A stretch of 64,000 bases of DNA from Croceicoccus sediminis (lineage in GTDB: Bacteria > Pseudomonadota > Alphaproteobacteria > Sphingomonadales > Sphingomonadaceae), in NCBI RefSeq assembly GCF_007570835.1, contig NZ_SUNC01000003.1, positions 434,001-498,000 of the forward strand, written 5' to 3'. Positions 17,648 through 25,932 of the stretch are shown piece after piece (the stretch's first letter is position 1; each line of letters starts with the position of its first letter). The position numbers were made by a program, and so were the translations under genes. The notes below the pieces were generated by a model, which saw only the letters and a list, made by a program, of their open reading frames with translations, was not told where the DNA came from and did not search any database.

Positions 17648-19540
17648 ATGGATGATGCGCCCGAAACCCTGGAAATCGCCGAATTCCTTCGGCAGCACCC
17701 GCCCTTCGGCGGCCTGTCGAATGCGGAACTGGCCGCGCTGATCCGCGCGCTGGAGGTGCGATACTACCGGCGCGGGACGACGATCACGACGGCGGGCGAA
17801 GAAAACGCGTGGTTTTCGGTCGTCCGTTCGGGTGCCGTGGAACTGCGGCTGGGCGGCAGTGATCTCAACGCCCGGCTGGGCGAAGGCGGATGCTTCGGAT
17901 ACCCCTCCCTGCTTCGCAACGGTTCGGCCCAGAACGAGGCGGTCGCGCTGGAAGATTCGCTGGTCTACCGCATCGCCAAGCCCGCGTTTCTTGCCACGGT
18001 AAGCGGGCACCCCGAATTCCGCGCCTTTTTCGAAGTGGACGAAGCCGCCCGCCTGCGCCGCGCGGTGGACCGGATGCGACAGACCGGCATGGGCCGCGAA
18101 GGATCGGCGGACACGCTGGGTGCCCATGCCGCGATCGGATCGCTGGTGCGCCGCACCGGCATCGTCACCGGCGATCCGGCGATGACGGTGTCGCAGGCGG
18201 CGACGCTGATGACGCAGGAGGACGTATCCACCCTGCCGATCTGTGCGGGCGGCAGGCTGGTGGGGATCGTCACCGACAAGGACTTGCGCCGCCGCGTGCT
18301 GGGCGCCGGGCTGGACCTGTCGAGCCCGTTGAGCGCTATCATGACCGCCGATCCGGTTACCGCCTCTCCCGATACGCCGATCCTCACCGCGCTGATCACC
18401 ATGGCCGAACGGCAGATCCACCACCTGCCGATCCTCGACCCGGCAGGCGACGTGGTGGCGATCGTCTCGTCCAACGACATCCTGTCCCGGCTGGGATCGA
18501 ACGCGCTGCACATTGCCAAGGCCATTTCGGCCGCCGCGAATTCGGGACAGGTCGCCGATGCCACATCGCAGCTTCCGCAGGCGCTGACGGGCCTTGTCGC
18601 GGCAGGCGTCGATGCCGACCATGTCTCGCGCTATGTGTCGACCATCGGCGAAGGGGCACATTGCCGAATTCTGGAGCTGGGCGAGGAAAAACTGGGCCCG
18701 CCGCCAGTTCCTTATGCGCTGGTCTGCTTTGGCTCGCTCGCCCGGTCGGAACAGGCGCTGGGGTCGGACCAGGACAATGGATTCATCCTTGGCGAGGGAT
18801 ACGATTCTGCGCGGCATGACGCCTATTTCGCCGAACTGGCACGCCACTTGTGCGACGGGCTGAACGCGGCGGGCTATCGCTATTGCCCCGGCAACATCAT
18901 GGCGACCAATCCGACCTATCGCCGCACCGCCGACGAATGGGCCACGATCTTTCGTGGCTGGATCGAAAGCCCCAACCCGCAAGCGGTGCTGGAGAGCACG
19001 ATATTCTTCGACATGCGCGCCTTGTCTGGCGAAAAATCGCTGGTCGACGGGCTGCGGCGCGAAGTCTTCGCCGCTGCTGCAAAAAACGGGATATTCCTGT
19101 CCTTCATCGCCCGCGCCGCCGCGACGACACGTGTGCCGCTGGGTTTTTTCCGCAACTTCCTGCTTCAGGACGATGCCGACGAAGGCCGGGTTCTGGACCT
19201 CAAGACTCAGGCCATCGCACCCATCGTCGACATTGCCCGCACCCACGCACTGGCCAGAAAGCTGGTCGCCACCAATACGGCAGAGCGTCTGGCGGGCGCC
19301 GCGGCCTGCGAATCGATGTCGCGCGATGCCGCCCGCGATCTTGCCGCCTGCTTCGAATTCGTGCGCGACGTGCGCTTTCGCCATCAGGCGGAGCAGATCG
19401 CCCGCGGCGAGGCCCCGTCGAACAAGCTCGATCCGGCCATCCTCTCTCGCTTTGACCGGGAGCATCTGCGCGACGCCTTTCGGCTGATCCGCGACCAGCT
19501 GGACAAGCTGCGCAGCCAGTTCGCGGGCGGAGTGACATGA
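17648..19540 (+). CDS. Cyclic-nucleotide-binding/CBS/DUF294 putative nucleotidyltransferase
   Basis: A 630-residue multi-domain regulatory protein. Residues about 10-130 form a cNMP-binding-like domain (GGLSNAELAALIRALEVRYY, then a CFGYPSLLRN cradle). Two CBS motifs follow (about 170-290, DVSTLPICAGGRLVGIVTDK and HHLPILDPAGDVVAIVS), then a DUF294 nucleotidyltransferase-like domain with FGSLARSEQALGSDQDNG (near 360), resembling the GlnD active site, and its C-terminal helical domain. The start ATG 17648 begins MDDAPETLEIAEFL. Its stop overlaps the exonuclease start (ATGA). In many proteobacteria this pair precedes DUF4212 and a VC_2705-type symporter; the biochemical role is unproven. Confidence 0.88.
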   Translation: MDDAPETLEIAEFLRQHPPFGGLSNAELAALIRALEVRYYRRGTTITTAGEENAWFSVVRSGAVELRLGGSDLNARLGEGGCFGYPSLLRNGSAQNEAVALEDSLVYRIAKPAFLATVSGHPEFRAFFEVDEAARLRRAVDRMRQTGMGREGSADTLGAHAAIGSLVRRTGIVTGDPAMTVSQAATLMTQEDVSTLPICAGGRLVGIVTDKDLRRRVLGAGLDLSSPLSAIMTADPVTASPDTPILTALITMAERQIHHLPILDPAGDVVAIVSSNDILSRLGSNALHIAKAISAAANSGQVADATSQLPQALTGLVAAGVDADHVSRYVSTIGEGAHCRILELGEEKLGPPPVPYALVCFGSLARSEQALGSDQDNGFILGEGYDSARHDAYFAELARHLCDGLNAAGYRYCPGNIMATNPTYRRTADEWATIFRGWIESPNPQAVLESTIFFDMRALSGEKSLVDGLRREVFAAAAKNGIFLSFIARAAATTRVPLGFFRNFLLQDDADEGRVLDLKTQAIAPIVDIARTHALARKLVATNTAERLAGAAACESMSRDAARDLAACFEFVRDVRFRHQAEQIARGEAPSNKLDPAILSRFDREHLRDAFRLIRDQLDKLRSQFAGGVT

Positions 19541-20220
19541 TGGTGCCGCCTTTTGGTGCCTGGCGCTTTTCCCGGCGGTTCGAAGCCGCGCGCCGGGCCG
19601 CGCCCGAAGGTCCGCTGCGCGATTTCTACGATGCGGGCCACCCCGCCTTCGCGACGCCGGTCGAAGACCTCGACCTGATCGCGATCGACCTCGAAACTGA
19701 CGGGCTGGATTTCGATCACAGCGCGTTGCTTGAGGCCGGGTTCGTTTCGATGCGCCACGACCGGATCTTCGCCGGGACCGGGAAACGCATCCGCATCCGC
19801 CCGCCCGCCGCCTTGTCGGAGGCAAGTGTCGTCATCCACCGCATCACCGACGAGGCGTTGAAGGACGCGCTGGACGAGGAAGCGGCACTTGCAGAGCTTC
19901 TGCCGCTCCTTGCGGGAAAGGTGCTCGTCGCCCATTTTGCCGAGATCGAGACCGGCTTTCTCGATGCCGCGTGCAGGCGGGTCTACGGCACGCCTTTCAT
20001 CGCCCCCTTCGTGTGCACGATGGCGCTTGAAAACCGCTGGTTCCCTCGCCCCCGCGCGGCGGACGGCCTTCGCCTTGCCAAGCTGCGCGCGCAATACGGG
20101 CTTCCGGCCTATCGCGGGCACGACGGGCTAATCGACGCGCTGGCCTGCGGCGAATTGCTGATCGCCCAGCTTGCGCTGCGCAACAGCGGCCCGACTTTGG
20201 GCGATATCCTGCGCCGATAG
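19537..20220 (+). CDS. DEDDh 3'-5' exonuclease (DnaQ/epsilon-like)
   Basis: A 227-residue protein with the RNase H-like exonuclease fold. Exo I is DLIAIDLETDGLD (about 46-58, catalytic Asp and Glu), Exo II is in VAHFAEIETGFLD (about 131-143), and Exo III is YRGHDGLIDALA (about 192-203), giving the DEDDh set. It is translationally coupled to the DUF294 gene by an ATGA overlap. Similar pairs are found beside acetate-type symporters, so its target may be a nucleotide signal or RNA rather than replication errors; this is inference. The initiator may be either of two adjacent ATG codons. Confidence 0.88.
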   Translation: MMVPPFGAWRFSRRFEAARRAAPEGPLRDFYDAGHPAFATPVEDLDLIAIDLETDGLDFDHSALLEAGFVSMRHDRIFAGTGKRIRIRPPAALSEASVVIHRITDEALKDALDEEAALAELLPLLAGKVLVAHFAEIETGFLDAACRRVYGTPFIAPFVCTMALENRWFPRPRAADGLRLAKLRAQYGLPAYRGHDGLIDALACGELLIAQLALRNSGPTLGDILRR

Positions 20221-20352
20221 GGCGCCTGCCGCCTGCTTCAACACCCATACGACTAATGTCGCGCGTGTGCGCTTGGCCGCCCCTCTGTAACGTTTGATCG
20301 TCCGCATAGACGGTTTTGCGGTCTTGCAACGACCACAAGAGGGGAGGACGCC

Positions 20353-20625
20353 ATGTCCGAAGAACAACCCGATACGTCCGCATCGGCGGGGGCGTACTGG
20401 AAAAAGAATATCCGCCTGCTCATCACACTGATGTCCATCTGGTTCATCGTGTCGTTCGGCTTCGGCATCCTGCTGCGCGATTTTCTCGACCAGTTCATGA
20501 TCGGCGGTTTCCCGCTCGGTTTCTGGTTTGCGCAACAGGGTTCGATCTACGTCTTCGTCGTGCTGATCTTCTACTACGCATGGAAGATGAAGAAGATCGA
20601 ACGCCAATTCGATCTCGACGATTGA
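20353..20625 (+). CDS. DUF4212 small membrane protein
   Basis: A 90-residue protein with two transmembrane helices (about 22-42 and 56-78) and charged ends, matching DUF4212, which nearly always stands directly before a VC_2705-family sodium:solute symporter. It is thought to be a small accessory subunit of that carrier, by analogy with the YjcH-ActP acetate pair. AGAGGGGAGGA precedes the ATG. The symporter begins 10 bases after its stop. The 132 bases before it probably hold the promoter for this transport pair. Confidence 0.9.
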   Translation: MSEEQPDTSASAGAYWKKNIRLLITLMSIWFIVSFGFGILLRDFLDQFMIGGFPLGFWFAQQGSIYVFVVLIFYYAWKMKKIERQFDLDD

Positions 20626-20635
20626 GGAGGGGCAG

Positions 20636-22411
20636 ATGTCTACACAAAACCTGATCTATCTCTTCGTCGGCATCAGCTTCGCGCTGTACATCGGCATCGC
20701 CATCTGGACGCGGGCCGGTTCGACGAAGGAATTCTACGTGGCCGGCGGCGGTGTCCATCCGATCGTAAACGGCATGGCAACGGCGGCCGACTGGATGAGC
20801 GCGGCCTCGTTCATTTCGATGGCCGGTCTCATCGCCTTCATGGGCTATGACGGTTCGGTCTATCTCATGGGCTGGACGGGCGGCTACGTGATGCTGGCAC
20901 TCTTGCTTGCGCCCTACCTGCGCAAGTTCGGCCAGTTCACGGTGCCCGACTTCATCGGCACACGCTATTATTCCAAGGTCGCGCGCACGGTGGCGGTGAT
21001 CTGCCTGATCTTCATCAGTTTCACTTATATCGCGGGCCAGATGCGCGGGGTCGGGATCGTCTTTTCCCGCTTCCTCGACGTTTCGGTCGAACTGGGCGTC
21101 ATCATCGGCATGTGCATCGTCTTCGTCTATGCCGTGCTGGGCGGGATGAAGGGCATCACCTATACTCAGGTGGCGCAATACTGCGTCCTGATCTTCGCCT
21201 ACATGGTCCCGGCGTTCTTCATCTCGATGCTGGTCACCGGCAACCCGATCCCGCAGCTGGGCCTGGGTTCGACGGTGAACGACGGGTCCGGGATGTACGT
21301 TCTGCAGAAGCTCGATTCGTCGCTTCAGGCGATGGGCTTTGCCGAATACACGTCCAGTTCGAAGTCGATGATCGACGTGTTCTGCATCACCGCGGCGCTG
21401 ATGATCGGTACGGCAGGCCTGCCGCACGTCATCGTCCGCTTCTTCACCGTTCCCAAGGCATCGGACGCGCGTCGTTCGGCTGGCTGGGCGCTGATCTTCA
21501 TCGCGCTGCTTTACACCACGGCCCCTGCGGTCGCGGCGTTCGCTCGCCTGAACTTCAACGATACGGTCAACCAGACCGCCTATTCGGAAGCTCCGGGCTG
21601 GTTCACGAACTGGGAGAAGAACAACCTCATCGCCTTCCAGGACAAGAACGGGGATGGCGTGATGCAGGTCGCATCGGGCGACGCCTTTGCCGGATCGCCC
21701 GAATATACCGGCGAAACCGGACAGAACGGTGAGCGTCTGCTTGCCAACGCGCCGAACGATGAAAGCGCCAACGAAGTCTACGTCGACCGCGACATCATGG
21801 TTCTTGCGAACCCTGAGATCGCGAACCTGCCCGGCTGGGTCATCGCTCTTGTCGCTGCCGGTGGTCTTGCCGCCGCGCTCTCGACGGCGGCGGGCCTGTT
21901 GCTGGTGATCTCCACGGCGGTCAGCCATGATCTCCTGAAGTCAACCTTCAAGCCGAACATCTCGGAAAAAGGAGAGCTGCTTGCAGCTCGCGTCGCGGCA
22001 ACCTGCGCCATCGTGGTCGCCGGTATCCTCGGCATCTATCCTCCGGGCTGGGTGGCGCAGGTCGTGGCCTTCGCCTTCGGTCTGGCGGCGGCATCGCTGT
22101 TCCCGGCGATCTTCATGGGCATCTTCTCCAAGACGATGAACAAGGAAGGCGCGATTGCGGGGATGGTCACGGGGCTTGGCTTCACGTTCCTCTACATCGC
22201 TTACTTCAAGCTGTGGAACCCGGCCGCGAACAATGCCGACAACTGGTTGTTCGGCATCTCGCCCGAAGGCATTGGCGTGATCGGCATGGTGCTGAACTTC
22301 ATCGTTGCGATCGTGGTCATGAAGATGACTGCGCCGGCCCCGGCAGAGATCGGCCGCCTGGTCGAATCGATCCGCGTGCCGCGCGGTGCAGGCGACGCGC
22401 ACGCCCACTAA
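20636..22411 (+). CDS. Sodium:solute symporter, VC_2705/ActP-like
   Basis: A 591-residue member of the SSS family with 13 or so transmembrane helices. The N-terminal part contains FYVAGGGVHPIVNGMATAAD and WMSAASFISMAGLIAFMGYD, the usual ActP-like core, and a large loop of about residues 320-380 carries a calcium-like DKNGDGVMQ segment. Close relatives carry acetate and other short carboxylates with Na+. The DUF4212 gene immediately upstream and the symporter-fused kinase downstream define a well-known acetate-uptake arrangement. A ribosome site GAGGAGGGG precedes the start. The substrate is inferred, not proven. Confidence 0.9.
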   Translation: MSTQNLIYLFVGISFALYIGIAIWTRAGSTKEFYVAGGGVHPIVNGMATAADWMSAASFISMAGLIAFMGYDGSVYLMGWTGGYVMLALLLAPYLRKFGQFTVPDFIGTRYYSKVARTVAVICLIFISFTYIAGQMRGVGIVFSRFLDVSVELGVIIGMCIVFVYAVLGGMKGITYTQVAQYCVLIFAYMVPAFFISMLVTGNPIPQLGLGSTVNDGSGMYVLQKLDSSLQAMGFAEYTSSSKSMIDVFCITAALMIGTAGLPHVIVRFFTVPKASDARRSAGWALIFIALLYTTAPAVAAFARLNFNDTVNQTAYSEAPGWFTNWEKNNLIAFQDKNGDGVMQVASGDAFAGSPEYTGETGQNGERLLANAPNDESANEVYVDRDIMVLANPEIANLPGWVIALVAAGGLAAALSTAAGLLLVISTAVSHDLLKSTFKPNISEKGELLAARVAATCAIVVAGILGIYPPGWVAQVVAFAFGLAAASLFPAIFMGIFSKTMNKEGAIAGMVTGLGFTFLYIAYFKLWNPAANNADNWLFGISPEGIGVIGMVLNFIVAIVVMKMTAPAPAEIGRLVESIRVPRGAGDAHAH

Positions 22412-22567
22412 GGGCACTGCGCCAAAAGGCTCCCCCCTCCTGGGGGTCCCTCGGCGGGGGCGGCGGCATCAGCTGTCGTCCCCGCTATTTATTGGCCCGT
22501 GCTTTGTGCGCGGCGAACTTTATCCTAGAACGCCTCTTCTGGATCGAGGGGACTTGCCGGAACGCCC

Positions 22568-25500
22568 ATGTCGCTACTCGTCATGCCCATGCTCGCGGTG
22601 CTTTACGGCGCACTGCTCTTTCTCGTCGCGCATCTGGGCGACGACGACCGCATGGCCGCGTTCGCAAGCCGGCACAAACGCACGATCTTCGGGCTCAGCC
22701 TTGCGGTCTATTGCACCAGCTGGACGTTCTACGGCGCGGTCGGCACGGCGGCGACGGGCGGGTGGCAGTTCGTGCCGATCTACCTTGGCCCGATCCTGAT
22801 GTTCACCGTCTTCGGCGGCTTTGTCGCCCGCGTGCTGCAGACCGGCAAGACGCAGCATTCGACGTCCATCGCCGACTTCCTTTCGGCCCGTTACGGCAAA
22901 AGCGCATGGGTCGCCGCGATGGTCACGATCATCGCCCTGTTCGGCGCCCTGCCCTACATGGCGCTGCAGCTGAAATCGGTCAGCCAGACGATGACCGCGC
23001 TGTCGCCCGAACTGATGGGCCTGCTGCGCGGAGAGGAAGTGCCGATCACCGTGGCAGGTGCGATGGCCGCTTTCGCGATGCTGTTCGGCACCGGCCGGAT
23101 CGACCTGACACAGCAGAACCGCGGCGTCGTCATCGCCATCGCGTTCGAGGCGCTGGTAAAGCTCGTCGCGCTGGTCACCGTGGCGGTCTTCGCCTTCGTT
23201 CTTTTAACGCGGCAAGTGCCCGGCGGCACCGTGACACAGGCCCTCGAATCGACGTTCTCGACCGCGCAGCTCGACGCGCGGTTCGTCGTCATGACGTTCC
23301 TTGGCGCCATGGCGGTCCTGTGCCTGCCGCGCCAGTTCCACATGCTCGTGGTCGAGGCGCGCGAAAGCCGCCTTGTCGGCACCGCACGCTGGCTGTTCCC
23401 CGCCTACCTGGTGATCGTCTCGCTTTGCGTCCTGCCGGTGCTGATCGCGGGCAAGGCGCTGCTTCCGGCGAGCGCGCCGGCCGACATGCACATGTTGCAG
23501 CTGCCGATGACGTTCGGGGCCGACTGGCTGGCGCTGCTGGCCTTCATCGGCGGCTTTTCGGCGGCGACGGGCATGATCATCGTCACCAGCATCGCGCTGT
23601 CGAGCATGATTACCAACGACCTGATCGTGCCCCTGTTCTTCCGCAGCCAGATCCGGCGCCGCGGCGAACACCAGATGATCGGCAACGCGCTGATCAACGT
23701 GCGCCGCCTCGTCATCGCGGTGCTGCTGGCGCTCGCTTATGCCTATCACCGCTCGGTGGGCAGCGGGGCGACGCTCGCGGGCCTTGGCGAGATCGCCTTT
23801 GCAGGAGCGGCCCAGTTCGCGCCGGGACTGCTGCTCGGCTTCTACTGGCGCAAGGCCAACCGGGCAGGGATGATCGCGGGGCTGACCGGCGGTTTCGCGA
23901 TGTGGCTGATGCTGCTGGCGATGCCGGTCTTCGGCCCGCACATCGTGCCTCCCGTACTGGGATCGGACCCGCTGGTTTCGGGCGTAGTCCTCTCGCTATC
24001 TGCAAACCTGCTCCTGTTCGTGGTCTTCAGCTTCGCGGCAGAACCCAACTTGCTGGACCGTGTGCAATCGGTCGCCTTCATCGACCAGTCAGAGGCAGAC
24101 CTTGGCCGCTCGCGCATTGCCACCAACACCCGCGTCGCCGATTTCCGCCTGCTGCTCGAACAGTTCATGGGCGCCAGCACGGCGCGCGATGCGCTGAACC
24201 GCCTGCGCCTCGTCACCGCGCGTCCCTATCACGACGCGGACGAACCCGACGACCCGTTGATCGACATGTCCGAACGCATGATCTCCTCGATCATCGGCAG
24301 TTCTTCCGCACGCGCGCTGATTCAGTCCACGCTGGAAGGCGAACCCGTCAGCATCGAACACGTCGTCGCCATGTTCGACGAAACGAGCCAGCGCCTGCAG
24401 TTCGGATCGGACCTTTTGCAGATCGCGATCGAGAATATCGACCAGGGCATTTCGGTGGTCGACGCCGAACAGAGGCTGGTGGCGTGGAACAACCGCTATC
24501 GCGAAATGTTCGACCTGCCTGCCGAACTGGTCGAGGTGGGACGCCCCATCGCCGACCTGATCCGGTTCAACATGCGCCAGCTGGGCCACGAAGAAGCCGC
24601 GGTCGAGCACGAGGTATCGAAACGGCTCCACCACTTGCGCGCGGGCCGCCGCCATTCGACCGAGCGCGAACTGCCCGACGGGCGCGTGCTGCGCATCCTC
24701 GGCAATGCCGCGCCGGGTGGCGGCTATGTCACCAGCTACACCGACATTACCGCTGACCGCGAGGCAGAGGCCGCGCTGGAAGCAAAAGTGCGCGAACGCA
24801 CGCTGCAGCTGGTAGAAGCGAACCGCGCGCTGGAGGCCGCGACGAAGTCAAAGACCCGCTTCCTTGCCGCCGCCAGCCACGATCTAGTGCAACCGATGAA
24901 CGCCGCCCGCCTGTTCGCCAGCGCGCTTTCAGAAGAAATCGGCCCCAAGCGCGCGAACGAGGCGACGCTGCTGGCCCAGATCGACCGATCGATCGAAACG
25001 GCAGACCGGCTGCTACGCGCCCTGCTCGACATCTCCCGCCTCGATGGCGGCAAGGCGCAAGTGGAACCGGAACGCTTCTCGCTCGACACCGCGTTCGCCG
25101 AGATCGAGAACGAATTCGCGCTTCAGGCAGAGGCCAAGGGCCTTGGCCTGATCGTACGCCGGTCGGGCCTCTGGATATGCACCGACAGGGGCCTGTTCAT
25201 GTCGGTTCTGCAGAACTTCGTAACCAATGCCGTGCGCTATACCGACGAAGGCCGCATCCTCGTCGCCGCTCGCAAGCGCGGGGACATGGCCGAGATCGTC
25301 GTAGCCGACCAGGGCCGCGGCATCGCGGAAGAAGACGTGCCCCGCATTTTCGAGGAATTCACCCGGCTGGGCGAACGCGGGAGCGACGAGGGGCTGGGCC
25401 TTGGCTTGGCCATCGTGCGCCGGATCGCGGCCATGCTGGGCACCGAGGTCAGGACCCGCTCTACCGTTGGCCGGGGCACGTCGTTCCGCTTCCGCCTGCC

Positions 25501-25927
25501 GCTGGTGGAGGCCGGAGAGACCACTCGCCCCGTCAGCAAGCCGGGCAGCCCCGCCCCTGCCGCCGACCGGCGCGAAGTGGTGTGCATCGACAACGACGCA
25601 GGCGGCCTCGGCGCGGTGACCGCACTTTTGGAAAGGTGGGGTTTTGAGGTCCATTCCGCGACCGGACCCGAAGGGATCGATCTGCCTGCCGCGCCCGATC
25701 TGCTGGTGCTGGATTATCGCCTCGACGACGGGCTGACCGGCGATGCTGCCTATGATCGGCTCTGCGCGAAATGGGGCGTGCACCCGCCCGCGATCCTGCT
25801 GACCGCCGAAGACACCCCCGAAACCAAGGCCGCGGCAGAGCGGATCGGGGCGAGCCGGATGATCAAGCCGCCCTCACCCCCGGCCCTGCGCGCCCTGATC
25901 AACGCGCGCTTGGCCGAAGCGGGCTGA
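22568..25927 (+). CDS. Symporter-fused hybrid sensor histidine kinase (CrbS/CbrA-like)
   Basis: A 1119-residue kinase whose N-terminal half (about 1-480) is an SSS-type 12-13-helix transporter domain. A PAS-7-like domain follows (about 615-720, ENIDQGISVVDAEQRLVAWN), then a coiled-coil linker. The HisKA H-box is SHDLVQPMNAAR with His771, and the ATPase domain runs about 875-985. The C-terminal receiver begins near 1003, with phospho-acceptor Asp1049 in VLDYRLDDG and Lys in MIKPPSP. CrbS kinases, with the regulator CrbR, control acetyl-CoA synthetase and acetate use in Vibrio and Pseudomonas. No LuxR-type CrbR or acs gene is in this window, so the output may be elsewhere. Its substrate is probably that of the symporter. 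Confidence 0.92.
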   Translation: MSLLVMPMLAVLYGALLFLVAHLGDDDRMAAFASRHKRTIFGLSLAVYCTSWTFYGAVGTAATGGWQFVPIYLGPILMFTVFGGFVARVLQTGKTQHSTSIADFLSARYGKSAWVAAMVTIIALFGALPYMALQLKSVSQTMTALSPELMGLLRGEEVPITVAGAMAAFAMLFGTGRIDLTQQNRGVVIAIAFEALVKLVALVTVAVFAFVLLTRQVPGGTVTQALESTFSTAQLDARFVVMTFLGAMAVLCLPRQFHMLVVEARESRLVGTARWLFPAYLVIVSLCVLPVLIAGKALLPASAPADMHMLQLPMTFGADWLALLAFIGGFSAATGMIIVTSIALSSMITNDLIVPLFFRSQIRRRGEHQMIGNALINVRRLVIAVLLALAYAYHRSVGSGATLAGLGEIAFAGAAQFAPGLLLGFYWRKANRAGMIAGLTGGFAMWLMLLAMPVFGPHIVPPVLGSDPLVSGVVLSLSANLLLFVVFSFAAEPNLLDRVQSVAFIDQSEADLGRSRIATNTRVADFRLLLEQFMGASTARDALNRLRLVTARPYHDADEPDDPLIDMSERMISSIIGSSSARALIQSTLEGEPVSIEHVVAMFDETSQRLQFGSDLLQIAIENIDQGISVVDAEQRLVAWNNRYREMFDLPAELVEVGRPIADLIRFNMRQLGHEEAAVEHEVSKRLHHLRAGRRHSTERELPDGRVLRILGNAAPGGGYVTSYTDITADREAEAALEAKVRERTLQLVEANRALEAATKSKTRFLAAASHDLVQPMNAARLFASALSEEIGPKRANEATLLAQIDRSIETADRLLRALLDISRLDGGKAQVEPERFSLDTAFAEIENEFALQAEAKGLGLIVRRSGLWICTDRGLFMSVLQNFVTNAVRYTDEGRILVAARKRGDMAEIVVADQGRGIAEEDVPRIFEEFTRLGERGSDEGLGLGLAIVRRIAAMLGTEVRTRSTVGRGTSFRFRLPLVEAGETTRPVSKPGSPAPAADRREVVCIDNDAGGLGAVTALLERWGFEVHSATGPEGIDLPAAPDLLVLDYRLDDGLTGDAAYDRLCAKWGVHPPAILLTAEDTPETKAAAERIGASRMIKPPSPPALRALINARLAEAG

Positions 25928-25932
25928 ACGCG

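Noticed and set aside
17420-19825. A reverse frame of 801 codons opposite the cNMP/CBS/DUF294 gene
   Set aside because: Low-complexity translation and full overlap with a multi-domain gene whose motifs are intact.
22432-22446. CCCCC-TCCT-GGGGG hairpin between symporter and kinase genes
   Set aside because: Only a five-base-pair stem with no T tract; could be an mRNA structure but not a supportable terminator.
22213-24756. A forward frame of 847 codons inside the hybrid kinase gene
   Set aside because: Arg/Pro/Ala/His-rich shadow in another frame of the kinase; no recognisable domain.
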